NCBI RefSeq assembly: GCF_014235185.1
Contig: NZ_CP060131.1
Span: 751,501 to 815,500 of the forward strand
Source: Pseudonocardia petroleophila
GTDB lineage: Bacteria > Actinomycetota > Actinomycetes > Mycobacteriales > Pseudonocardiaceae
Direction of reading: 5' to 3'
Length of the DNA: 64,000 nt
Made by a program: the position numbers and the translations under genes. Under the pieces are notes generated by a model. The model was not told the DNA's origin. It worked only from the letters and a program-made list of their open reading frames with translations, and did no database searches. Numbering within the stretch: position 1 is the first letter of the stretch; each line of letters begins with the position of its first letter. This document shows, in pieces, positions 1 through 6,843 of this stretch.

Positions 1-1
1 C

Positions 2-688
2 TACGACTCGCAGGACCGCACCGTCACGCAGGGCGCCCACGAGGACCGCCCCGCCGCACCCGACGCGGCCGACATGACCGACCCCACCGCCGCGGCCACC
101 GAGGCGATCCGGACGCTGCAGACCAGCAGCGTCGTCACCGTGGACGGCACGGCCGAGGTCGCCGGCCGCCCCGCCTACGAGCTGGTGCTCACCCCCGCCC
201 CGTCCGAGCGGACGCTGCTGCGCGAGGTCCGCATCGCCGTCGACGCCGAGCAGCGCGTGCCGCTGCGGATGACCGTGCTGGCCACGGGCTCCTCCGACCC
301 GGCGCTGCAGGTCGGGTTCACCGAGCTGGCGTTCGGGGCGCAGGACCCGGCGCTGTTCACGTTCACCCCGCCGCCCGGTGCCACCGTGGTGGAGCCGGGC
401 TCCGACCGCCCCGACGGCGCACCGGAGGGCCGCCCCGACGGCGCGGCCGCCCCGAGCGTCGTCGGCGACGGGTGGGACTCCGTCGTGCTGACGACCGTGC
501 CGGCCGTCCCCGACGGCCCCGACGGCGAGGGCCTGGACGTCCGCTCGTTCGGCACCCCCGTCAGCGGCCCGTGGGGCAGCGGCACGCTGATCAGCACGGC
601 CGTGGCCACCGCGATCCTCACCGACGACGGCCGCGTCGCCGCCGGTGCCGTTCCCGAGCAGGTGCTGACCGAGGCCCTGTCCCGGTGA
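2..688 (+). CDS. LolA/MucB-like lipoprotein-carrier-fold protein, C-terminal part (5' end outside window)
   Basis: The reading frame is open from base 2, so the N-terminus lies outside the window; an internal ATG at 74 is not the real start. The visible 228 residues contain a strand-rich stretch (around VDGTAEVAGRPAYELVL and LREVRIAVDAEQRVPLRMTV) typical of LolA/MucB-fold proteins, in which a half-barrel binds lipid or peptide ligands outside the cytoplasmic membrane. A Gly/Pro/Asp-rich linker follows near residues 130-150. The stop overlaps the GTG start of an ABC transporter ATPase by 4 bp, so the protein probably works with that exporter. The family call rests on fold-like pattern and context, not on a strict motif. 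Confidence 0.65.
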   Translation, partial: YDSQDRTVTQGAHEDRPAAPDAADMTDPTAAATEAIRTLQTSSVVTVDGTAEVAGRPAYELVLTPAPSERTLLREVRIAVDAEQRVPLRMTVLATGSSDPALQVGFTELAFGAQDPALFTFTPPPGATVVEPGSDRPDGAPEGRPDGAAAPSVVGDGWDSVVLTTVPAVPDGPDGEGLDVRSFGTPVSGPWGSGTLISTAVATAILTDDGRVAAGAVPEQVLTEALSR

Positions 689-1668
689 GCTCCCCCTCGA
701 CGCTGACCGCGGCGACGTCCCCTCCGCCCGCCGCGGTCAGCCCCCTCGCCGCCCGCGCGGTGGGGCTGCGCAAGGCGTTCGGCTCCACGGTCGCGGTCGA
801 CGGCATCGACCTCGACGTCCCCGCCGGCTCCGTGCTGGGCATGCTCGGCCCGAACGGATCGGGCAAGACCACGCTGATCCGGATGCTGCTCGGGCTCACC
901 CGCGCCGACTCCGGCACCGCCGAGCTGCTCGGCCACCCGATCCCCGACGACGCCGCCCGCGCGCTGCCGCACGTCGGCGCGCTCGTGGAGGGTCCGGGCT
1001 TCCACCCGTTCCTCTCCGGCCGCGACAACCTGCTGCGCGTGGCGGCCACCGAGCCGCTGCTGGGGTCGCGGGAGGCGGCCGCGGCCGTCGACGCCGCGCT
1101 GGACCGCGTCGGCCTGTCGGCCGCGGCGGGCCGCCGCTTCCGCGGCTACTCCCTCGGCATGAAGCAGCGGCTGGGGCTGGCCGGCGCGCTGCTGCTGCCG
1201 CGCCGCCTCGTCGTCCTGGACGAGCCGACCAACGGCCTCGACCCCGCCGGCACCCGCGACGTCCGGCGGATCATCGCCGAGCTGCACGCCGCCGGGTCGA
1301 CGGTGATCGTGTCCTCGCACCTGCTCGCCGAGGTCGAGGCCACGTGCACGCACGTCGCGGTCCTGCAGTCCGGGTCGCTGGTGGCCGCGGGCGAGCTCGC
1401 CGCCCTGCTGGAGTCCGGCACCGGCGGGCTCGACGTCGTCACCGCGGACGTCGACCTCGCGCTCGACACCCTGCGCGCCGCGGGCGTCCCGGCCTACGCC
1501 GCGCCCGGGGACGAACCCGGCGTCGTCGTCGGCGAGGACGGCCCGCCCACCGCCGAGACGATCGCGCTGCTCGTGCGCGCGGGCGTCGCGGTGCAGGAGG
1601 CCCGGCGCCGCCGGGCGCGCCTGGAGGAGCTGTTCGCGCGGCTGACCGAACGGGGTTCGTCGGAATGA
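685..1668 (+). CDS. ABC transporter ATP-binding protein (ABC-2 exporter type)
   Basis: 327-residue ATPase. Walker A is GPNGSGKTT at residues 55-63, the signature is YSLGMKQR, and Walker B with catalytic Glu is VVLDEPTNGLD; the H-loop is SSHLLAE. The NLLR and YSLGMKQRL motifs and the C-terminal extension are usual for DrrA/BcrA-type exporters. GTG 685 is chosen because it overlaps the preceding stop (GTGA) and leaves about 25 residues before the ABC core. The stop overlaps the permease start by ATGA, so the LolA-like protein, ATPase and permease form one translationally coupled operon. The substrate cannot be read from sequence. Confidence 0.93.
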   Translation: MSSPSTLTAATSPPPAAVSPLAARAVGLRKAFGSTVAVDGIDLDVPAGSVLGMLGPNGSGKTTLIRMLLGLTRADSGTAELLGHPIPDDAARALPHVGALVEGPGFHPFLSGRDNLLRVAATEPLLGSREAAAAVDAALDRVGLSAAAGRRFRGYSLGMKQRLGLAGALLLPRRLVVLDEPTNGLDPAGTRDVRRIIAELHAAGSTVIVSSHLLAEVEATCTHVAVLQSGSLVAAGELAALLESGTGGLDVVTADVDLALDTLRAAGVPAYAAPGDEPGVVVGEDGPPTAETIALLVRAGVAVQEARRRRARLEELFARLTERGSSE

Positions 1669-2540
1669 GCACCGCCACCGAGGGGGCCCCCGCCGTGGAC
1701 GCCCCCCGCACGGACGATCCGCCCCGCACCGCACCGCTGGGCCGGCTGCTCGGCGCCGAGCTGCGCTGGGTGCTGCGCCGCCCGCGCACGCTCGTCGGGC
1801 TCGGGCTGTTCGCCCTGATCCCGATCCTCATCTCGATCGGCGTCGCCGTCGCGGGGTCCACCGGGCGCGGACCCGGGCTGATCACCGCGATCGGCGGCAA
1901 CGGGCTCGTCCTCCCGATCGCGGCGATGACGCTGTCGCTCGCGCTGCTGCTCCCGCTGGCGGTCTCGATGGCCGCGGCCGACGCGATCGCCGGGGAGAGC
2001 GCGCACGGCACGCTGCGCGGGCTGCTGCTCTCCCCCGTGTCGCGGCTGCGGCTGGTCGCGATGAAGGCGTTCGGGGTGCTCGTCGTCGCCACGCTGGCCA
2101 CGCTGGTGGTCGCGGTCGTCGGCGTGGTGGCCGGGCTCGTCGTGGTGGGCGGGGCCGAGGGCCAGCTCGTGACGCTGTCGGGCACCGCGGTCGGCCTGGG
2201 CGACGCGCTGCTGCGGGTCGGGCTCGTCGTCGTCTGGGTGGTGGGGCAGCTCGCGGCGGTGGGGGCGGTGGCGCTGGCCGTCTCCGCGGTCACCGAGCAC
2301 CCGCTCGTCGTGCTGGCCTCGGTGCTGGGCGGACTGATCGTGTTCGGCGTGCTGGCCGCCATCCCGGCGCTGGAGTGGCTCGGGCCCTGGTTGCTGACCA
2401 GCGGCTGGGGCGCCGGGGCCGACGCCCTGCGCGACCCCCTCCCGCTCGACGGCATGATCGAGAGCTCCCTGCGGGCGCTGTGCTACGTCGCCGTCGGGAT
2501 GGGCCTGACCACCTACCGGATGCTCCGCCGCGACGCCTGA
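1665..2540 (+). CDS. ABC transporter permease (ABC-2 family)
   Basis: 291-residue integral membrane protein starting at the ATG that overlaps the ATPase stop. After a hydrophilic N-terminus of about 45 residues there are roughly six hydrophobic segments, including one near residue 45 (LVGLGLFALIPILISIG), two around 85-110, and a long pair in the C-terminal half. The sequence DAIAGESAHGTLRGLLLSPVS between helices 2 and 3 is the conserved cytoplasmic loop of ABC-2/NatB-like permeases. It should form the membrane part of the exporter with the upstream ATPase. No substrate is inferred. Confidence 0.9.
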   Translation: MSTATEGAPAVDAPRTDDPPRTAPLGRLLGAELRWVLRRPRTLVGLGLFALIPILISIGVAVAGSTGRGPGLITAIGGNGLVLPIAAMTLSLALLLPLAVSMAAADAIAGESAHGTLRGLLLSPVSRLRLVAMKAFGVLVVATLATLVVAVVGVVAGLVVVGGAEGQLVTLSGTAVGLGDALLRVGLVVVWVVGQLAAVGAVALAVSAVTEHPLVVLASVLGGLIVFGVLAAIPALEWLGPWLLTSGWGAGADALRDPLPLDGMIESSLRALCYVAVGMGLTTYRMLRRDA

Positions 2541-2586
2541 CCGTCCCGCCGTGCGCGTTTTGTCTCGATGGTGGAGAATCTTTGCC

Positions 2587-3078
2587 GTGAGCACATACAC
2601 GCGCCCGTCCCTGCCCACCGCCGCCGTCGGGCTGGCCGCCTTCGGGGTCGCCGCCGCCGCGGCCGCCGCCGTCGGGGGCCTCGCCGCGGCCTCGGCCGCC
2701 GACCAGTACGGCGCGCTCGTGCAGCCCGCGTGGGCGCCGCCCGCGTGGCTGTTCGGCCCGGTCTGGACCGTCCTCTACGTGACGATCGCCGTCGCCGGAT
2801 GGCTGGTCTGGCGCACGGCGGGCTGGAGCGGGGCGCGCACGGCACTGTCGGTGTTCGCCGCGCAGCTCGTCCTCAACGCGCTGTGGACGCCGCTGTTCTT
2901 CGGCGCCGGGCTGTTCGGGGTGGCGTTCGTCGAGATCGTGCTGCTCTGGCTGACGATCGTCGCGACCATCGTGCTGTTCGCCCGCCACAGCCGCCTCGCG
3001 GCGGGCCTCCTGGTGCCGTATCTGGCCTGGGTCACGTTCGCCTCGGCCCTGAACCTCGCCATCTGGGTCCTCAACTAG
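2587..3078 (+). CDS. TspO/MBR family membrane protein
   Basis: 163-residue five-helix membrane protein. Family motifs are clear: WAPPAWLFGPVWTVLY (first conserved loop and helix 2), QLVLNALWTPLFF (helix 3) and a C-terminal helix with ASALNLAIWVLN. TspO proteins bind tetrapyrroles and cholesterol-like ligands and act in porphyrin handling and stress. GTG 2587 is preferred because the protein then begins only about a dozen residues before the first membrane helix; an in-frame GTG at 2551 would add 12 residues unlike the family. It stands alone, 46 nt after the exporter and 12 nt before PPK2. Confidence 0.85.
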   Translation: MSTYTRPSLPTAAVGLAAFGVAAAAAAAVGGLAAASAADQYGALVQPAWAPPAWLFGPVWTVLYVTIAVAGWLVWRTAGWSGARTALSVFAAQLVLNALWTPLFFGAGLFGVAFVEIVLLWLTIVATIVLFARHSRLAAGLLVPYLAWVTFASALNLAIWVLN

Positions 3079-3090
3079 CACGATGGCCCG

Positions 3091-3897
3091 ATGAGCCGGC
3101 TCCCGCGCATCCCCTACGAGACCGAGCTGCTGCGCCTGCAGGGCGAGCTGGTCCAGATGCAGGAGTGGGTGCGCACCACCGGGACCCGGCTCGTCGTGGT
3201 GTTCGAGGGGCGCGACGCCGCGGGCAAGGGTGGCGCGATCAAGCGCGTCGCGGAGTACCTCAACCCGCGCATCTGCCGGATCGTGGCGCTGCCCGCGCCC
3301 TCGGAGCGCGAGCGCACGCAGTGGTACTTCCAGCGCTACACCGAGCACCTGCCCGCGGCCGGGGAGATCGTGCTGCTCGACCGCAGCTGGTACAACCGCG
3401 CCGGCGTCGAGCGGGTGATGGGGTTCTGCACCCCCGACGAGCACGCGCGCTTCCTGCGCCAGGCCCCGGTGTTCGAGGAGCTGCTGGTCGAGGACGGGAT
3501 CCTGCTGCGCAAGTACTGGTTCTCCGTCAGCGACGGCGAGCAGGAGCGGCGCTTCCGGGGCCGGATGAAGGACCCGATGCGGCAGTGGAAGCTCTCGCCG
3601 ATGGACCTCGAGTCGATCACGCGGTGGGAGGACTACTCCCGCGCCAAGGACGAGATGTTCGCCCACACCGACACCCCGACGTCGCCGTGGTTCGTCGTGG
3701 AGGCCGAGGACAAGCGCCGCGCGCGGATCAACATGATCGCGCACCTGCTCGGCAGCGTGCCGTGGCAGCCGGTCGACGGCCGCAAGCTCAAGCTCCCGAA
3801 GCGGCCGCCGCAGCGCGGCTACGTGCGCCCACCGCGGGAGCGCTTCCACGAGGTGCCCGACCACGCCGCGACGCTGGTCACCGGCGGGACCGGATGA
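3091..3897 (+). CDS. ppk2: polyphosphate kinase 2 (PPK2 family)
   Basis: 268-residue cytoplasmic kinase that transfers phosphate between polyphosphate and nucleotides. Walker A is GRDAAGKGG at residues 40-48; the Walker B/lid region is DRSWYNRAGVE, followed by the PPK2 block KDPMRQWKLSPMD. Its length matches single-domain class I PPK2. A CACGAT hexamer at 3079-3084 lies six bases before the ATG, so the transcript may be leaderless. The stop overlaps the start of the SpoIIE-type phosphatase (ATGA), coupling the two genes. The preferred direction of the reaction (NTP formation or polyP synthesis) cannot be decided from sequence. Confidence 0.93.
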   Translation: MSRLPRIPYETELLRLQGELVQMQEWVRTTGTRLVVVFEGRDAAGKGGAIKRVAEYLNPRICRIVALPAPSERERTQWYFQRYTEHLPAAGEIVLLDRSWYNRAGVERVMGFCTPDEHARFLRQAPVFEELLVEDGILLRKYWFSVSDGEQERRFRGRMKDPMRQWKLSPMDLESITRWEDYSRAKDEMFAHTDTPTSPWFVVEAEDKRRARINMIAHLLGSVPWQPVDGRKLKLPKRPPQRGYVRPPRERFHEVPDHAATLVTGGTG

Positions 3898-5057
3898 GCC
3901 GCCGGACCATGCTGGGCCGGATCGACGCGGCCGCCCCCGTCGACGCGATCGACGTGGCCGAGAGCGAGCTCGGCGACGTGATCGGCGCCCGCGACGTCAA
4001 CCTGCTCATCGCCGACTACTCCGGCCGGTACGTGGTGCGCTTCGACCGGTCGAGCTGGGCCCGCGCCGGGACGCGCCGTCGCGGCGAGGAGGTCGCGGAG
4101 ACCATCGAGCTGTCCGGCACCGTCTACGAGAAGGTGCTGCGCGCGCAGGTCGTCGACGTGCGGGAGCACCACGGCGGCGTCGTGGTGACGGTGCCGGTCA
4201 CCGTCCGCGGGGACGCGATCGGCGTGCTGGAGCTGTGGCTCCCCGAGGCGCCCGGCGACGCGGCGCTCACCGAGATCGACGAGGTGGCGCAGGCGTTCGG
4301 GTACGTCGTGGTGGCCAACCGCCGCTACACCGACCTGTTCGAGTGGGGCCAGCGCACCGCGCCGTTCACCCTCGCCGCGGAGATCCAGCGGCGCCTGCTG
4401 CCCGACGCGTTCAGCCTCGACGCCGCCGCCTTCAGCCTCGCCGCGTGGCTGGAGCCGGCGAGCACGGTCGGCGGCGACTCGTTCGACTACGCGCTCGACC
4501 GCGACACCCTGCACCTGTCGATCACCGACGCCGTCGGCAACGACGTGCGCGCCGCGCTGCTCGCCACCGTGCTCGTCAGCAGCCTGCGCAACGGCCGGCG
4601 GCGCAACCTCGACCTGCAGGGCCAGGTCGACACGGCCAACGACGCGCTCGCCGCGCACTCCCCCGTCGGCGAGTTCGTGACCGGCCAGGTGGCCCGGATC
4701 GACCTCGCGACGGGCCGCACCACCGTCGTCAACGCCGGGCACCCGTTCCCGATCCTGCTGCGCGACGGGCGGGTGTCGGAGGTGGAGCTCGCCATCGACC
4801 TGCCCTTCGGGATCTACCCCGGCTCCCGCCACGGCGTCCAGGAGCTGCAGCTGCGGCCGGGCGACCGGCTGCTGTTCGTCACCGACGGCGTGCTCGACCG
4901 CAACAGCGCCCACGTCGACGTGCCCGCGGTGCTCGGGGCGACCGTGGACCTGCACCCGCGCGAGGTGGTGCGCGCGCTCAGCGACTCGGTGATCGAGGCG
5001 ACCGGCGGCGACCTGAAGGACGACTCGACGGTGCTGTGCCTGGACTGGCGCGGTTGA
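3894..5057 (+). CDS. GAF-PP2C (SpoIIE-type) serine/threonine phosphatase
   Basis: 387 residues. The N-terminal 150 or so residues form a GAF-like sensor domain (NLLIADYSGRYVVRF; VTVPVTVRGDAIGVLELW). The C-terminal half is an RsbU/SpoIIE PP2C domain: AAEIQRRLLPDAF, TVGGDSFDYAL with the first metal Asp, ITDAVGNDVRAALLA, VNAGHPFPILL and LFVTDGVLD, ending with DDSTVLCL. Such phosphatases act on anti-sigma-factor antagonists in general stress or sigma-factor partner switching, but no antagonist or anti-sigma gene is nearby. Translation is coupled to ppk2. The stop codon sits inside the -35 element of the downstream arsR promoter. Confidence 0.9.
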   Translation: MSRRTMLGRIDAAAPVDAIDVAESELGDVIGARDVNLLIADYSGRYVVRFDRSSWARAGTRRRGEEVAETIELSGTVYEKVLRAQVVDVREHHGGVVVTVPVTVRGDAIGVLELWLPEAPGDAALTEIDEVAQAFGYVVVANRRYTDLFEWGQRTAPFTLAAEIQRRLLPDAFSLDAAAFSLAAWLEPASTVGGDSFDYALDRDTLHLSITDAVGNDVRAALLATVLVSSLRNGRRRNLDLQGQVDTANDALAAHSPVGEFVTGQVARIDLATGRTTVVNAGHPFPILLRDGRVSEVELAIDLPFGIYPGSRHGVQELQLRPGDRLLFVTDGVLDRNSAHVDVPAVLGATVDLHPREVVRALSDSVIEATGGDLKDDSTVLCLDWRG

Positions 5058-5083
5058 CGGGCAAGTAGCCACTTGCCTATAAA
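5054..5083 (+). promoter_or_regulatory. leaderless arsR promoter with operator filling the -35/-10 spacer
   Basis: TTGACG (5054-5059) and TATAAA (5078-5083) are separated by 18 bp. Those 18 bp (5060-5077) are exactly a perfect inverted repeat, GGCAAGT-AGCC-ACTTGCC. The start codon GTG 5090 lies 6 nt after the -10 hexamer, so transcription should begin at the start codon. The arrangement implies repression by the product of the first gene. Confidence 0.8.
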
Positions 5084-5089
5084 GGGCGC

Positions 5090-5368
5090 GTGGACGCCGT
5101 CTTCAAGGCCATCGGCGACCCGACCAGGCGGGCCGTCCTCGACGAGCTCGTCGACCGCGACGGCCAGACGCTGTTCGAGATCTGCTCGCGTCTGACGATG
5201 AAGCACGGCCTCACGTCGTCGCGGCAGGCGATCTCCCAGCACCTCGCGGTGCTGGAGGAGGCCGGACTGGTCACGACCCGGCGCGAGGGCCGCTACAAGT
5301 TCCACCACCTCGACACCACCCCGCTGCGCTCGATCCTCGAGCGCTGGCCGATCCGGGAGCAGCCATGA
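5090..5368 (+). CDS. ArsR-family winged-helix repressor
   Basis: 92-residue winged-helix DNA-binding protein. It starts with the family signature VFKAIGDPTRRAVLDEL, the recognition helix is SRQAISQHLAVLEEAGLV, and the wing is TRREGRYKFHHLD. There is no Cys metal site of the ArsR/SmtB kind, so it belongs to the metal-independent subfamily that often controls a neighbouring VOC or SRPBCC enzyme. GTG 5090 is fixed by the strong promoter just upstream. Its stop overlaps the ATG of the VOC protein gene, so repressor and enzyme form a two-gene autoregulated operon. The inducer is unknown. Confidence 0.92.
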   Translation: MDAVFKAIGDPTRRAVLDELVDRDGQTLFEICSRLTMKHGLTSSRQAISQHLAVLEEAGLVTTRREGRYKFHHLDTTPLRSILERWPIREQP

Positions 5369-5757
5369 TCCGCATCAACATCACCAGCGTGTTCGTCGAC
5401 GACCAGGCCAAGGCCCTCGCCTTCTACACCGACGTGCTGGGCTTCGTGAAGAAGAACGACGTGCCGATGGGCCCGCACCGCTGGCTCACGGTCGTCTCCC
5501 CGGAGCAGCCCGATGGCGTCGAGCTGCTGCTGGAGCCCTCCGAGCACCCGGCCGCCGCCCCGTTCAAGGAGGCGCTCGTGGCCGACGGCATCCCCTTCAC
5601 CTCCTTCGCCGTCGACGACGTGCGCGCGGAGTTCGCGCGCCTCACCGCCGCGGGCGTGCGGTTCGTCCAGGAACCGGTCGACATGGGCCCGGTCACCGTC
5701 GCGACGCTGGACGACACCTGCGGCAACCTCATCCAGATCGCGACCATGAACGGGTGA
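5365..5757 (+). CDS. VOC (glyoxalase/bleomycin-resistance) family protein
   Basis: 130-residue single-module vicinal-oxygen-chelate protein with the paired beta-alpha-beta-beta-beta pattern: INITSVFVDDQAKALAFYTDVLGF in the first half and a second module ending TCGNLIQIATMNG. The members most like it are often annotated as glyoxalase or extradiol-dioxygenase-like proteins, but the substrate is not predictable. It is translationally coupled (ATGA) to the ArsR repressor and should be induced when that repressor is released. Confidence 0.88.
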   Translation: MIRINITSVFVDDQAKALAFYTDVLGFVKKNDVPMGPHRWLTVVSPEQPDGVELLLEPSEHPAAAPFKEALVADGIPFTSFAVDDVRAEFARLTAAGVRFVQEPVDMGPVTVATLDDTCGNLIQIATMNG

Positions 5758-5851
5758 CACCGGATCGGGTGCGATCTCTTTGGGCGCACCGCGATCCGGG
5801 GAACGGGCCCGGCACGGGCGTCCACACCGGACACCCGTGGAAGGAGTGGAC

Positions 5852-6574
5852 ATGCCCGCATGGCTCGAGAACGCCGTCTCCACCGTGGCGACGTTCGTCC
5901 CCCAGCTCGCCCTGTTCCTGGTCATCCTGGTCGTCGGGTGGATCGTCGCCCGCGTGCTCCGCAAGGTGGTCGACGCACTGCTGGAGCGCGTGCGCTTCGA
6001 CGCCGCCGTGCAGCGCGGCGGCATCGGGAGCGCGATGGAGAACTCGAAGTACGACGCGAGCGACCTGGTCGCGATGCTCGTCTACTACGCGGTCCTGCTC
6101 ATCACGTTCCAGCTGGCGTTCGGGATCTTCGGCGCCAACCCGGTGAGCCAGCTGCTCACCGACATCGTCGCGTTCCTGCCGCGGATCGCCGTCGCGATCA
6201 TCATCGTCGTGATCGCCTCGGCCGTCGCCGCCGCGGTGAAGGACCTGGTCACCGGCGTCCTCGGCGGCCTGTCCTACGGCCGGGTGCTCGGCACCGTCGC
6301 GTCGGTGTTCGTGATCGGCCTCGGCGTGATCGCCGCGCTCAGCCAGATCGGCGTCGCCATCGCCGTGACGCTGCCGGTGCTGATCACCGTGCTCGCGACC
6401 GTCGGCGGGATCCTGGTCGTCGGCGTCGGCGGGGGCCTCATCGGCCCGATGCGCGGCCGCTGGGAGAAGTGGCTGGCCGCCGCGGAGCAGGAGGCGACGG
6501 CCGTCCGGACGCCGGAGCCGGTGGCGCCCGCCTCGAACGGCGCCCCGACGCCGGAGGCCGCGGCGCGCAACTGA
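5852..6574 (+). CDS. MscS-like conserved-TM-helix membrane protein
   Basis: 240 residues, starting at the ATG with an AAGGAG ribosome site 6 nt upstream. It has an amphipathic N-terminus, then four or five hydrophobic segments (FVPQLALFLVILVVGWIVARV near 15-35; LVYYAVLLITFQLAFGIF near 75-92; IAVAIIIVVIASAVAAAV near 113-130; VFVIGLGVIAAL and LPVLITVLATVGGILVVGV further on). The IVARVLRKVVDALLERV pattern after helix 1 is that of the conserved TM helix repeat shared with small-conductance mechanosensitive channels. It lacks the MscS beta-domain, so it may be a small channel or a membrane scaffold. The last 35 residues are Ala/Pro/Glu-rich and probably cytoplasmic. Confidence 0.75.
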   Translation: MPAWLENAVSTVATFVPQLALFLVILVVGWIVARVLRKVVDALLERVRFDAAVQRGGIGSAMENSKYDASDLVAMLVYYAVLLITFQLAFGIFGANPVSQLLTDIVAFLPRIAVAIIIVVIASAVAAAVKDLVTGVLGGLSYGRVLGTVASVFVIGLGVIAALSQIGVAIAVTLPVLITVLATVGGILVVGVGGGLIGPMRGRWEKWLAAAEQEATAVRTPEPVAPASNGAPTPEAAARN

Positions 6575-6612
6575 CGGCGTCGGCGACGCGCACTGCAGGC
6601 CGCGCACCCGCG

Positions 6613-6667
6613 TTGCAGGAAGGCCACCTTGCCGCCGTGGGATGGCGGCAAGGTGGCCTTCCTGCAA
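6613..6667. repeat. perfect 24-bp intergenic palindrome
   Basis: Two 24-base arms, 6613-6636 and 6644-6667, are exact inverted copies around a 7-base loop. The outer arm sequence is TTGCAGGAAGGCCACCTTG. No T-run follows. It lies 39 bp after the MscS-like gene and could terminate that transcript, but arms this long and perfect also fit a dispersed palindromic repeat. A second long imperfect palindrome lies at 32790-32850, with different sequence. Confidence 0.85.
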
Positions 6668-6688
6668 CCGGGACGGGCCGCCGGCTGG

Positions 6689-6694
6689 TACGGT
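6689..6694 (+). promoter_or_regulatory. -10 element for the DAHP synthase leader ORF
   Basis: TACGGT lies exactly 6 nt before GTG 6701, the spacing seen for leaderless starts throughout this window. No good -35 hexamer is visible 16-18 bp upstream. Confidence 0.5.
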
Positions 6695-6700
6695 CGCCGC

Positions 6701-6766
6701 GTGCAGCGCCAGTACTGGTTTACCGATCCGGCCCGTGTGGGGTCGGCGGGCGAACCGCTGCGCTGA
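6701..6766 (+). CDS. putative Tyr-Trp-Phe leader peptide upstream of DAHP synthase
   Basis: A 21-codon ORF, VQRQYWFTDPARVGSAGEPLR, starting at the expected +1 of the TACGGT promoter. Codons 5-7 are TAC TGG TTT: one codon for each of the three aromatic end products of the pathway that the next gene opens. TTT is unusual in this genome, where TTC is the normal Phe codon, and would slow ribosomes further. The ORF ends 77 nt before the DAHP synthase start. Position, content and spacing fit a ribosome-stalling attenuator peptide. Whether it is translated is inference. Confidence 0.65.
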   Translation: MQRQYWFTDPARVGSAGEPLR

Positions 6767-6828
6767 CCTCCTCCCCACGAGCCGGATCGATCGGCTCGGA
6801 CGGGGACTTCTCGGCGGGCCGCTCCCCG
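6737..6828 (+). promoter_or_regulatory. possible attenuator with mutually exclusive stems
   Basis: Four segments can pair in overlapping ways: GTGGGG 6737-6742 with CCCCAC 6773-6778; TCCCC 6772-6776 with GGGGA 6802-6806; and CGGGGA 6801-6806 with TCCCCG 6823-6828. The last stem ends 5 nt before the ribosome-binding site AAGGA 6833-6837. A separate CGAGCCG/CGGCTCG hairpin occupies 6778-6798. No U-run follows, so control may act on translation initiation rather than by an intrinsic terminator. The pairing was done by eye, without energy calculation. Confidence 0.45.
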
Positions 6829-6843
6829 GAGCAAGGACCTCCC

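Noticed and set aside
46..76. ATG 74 as start of the first gene
   Set aside because: The frame is open to the left edge and the protein would begin inside the folded domain.
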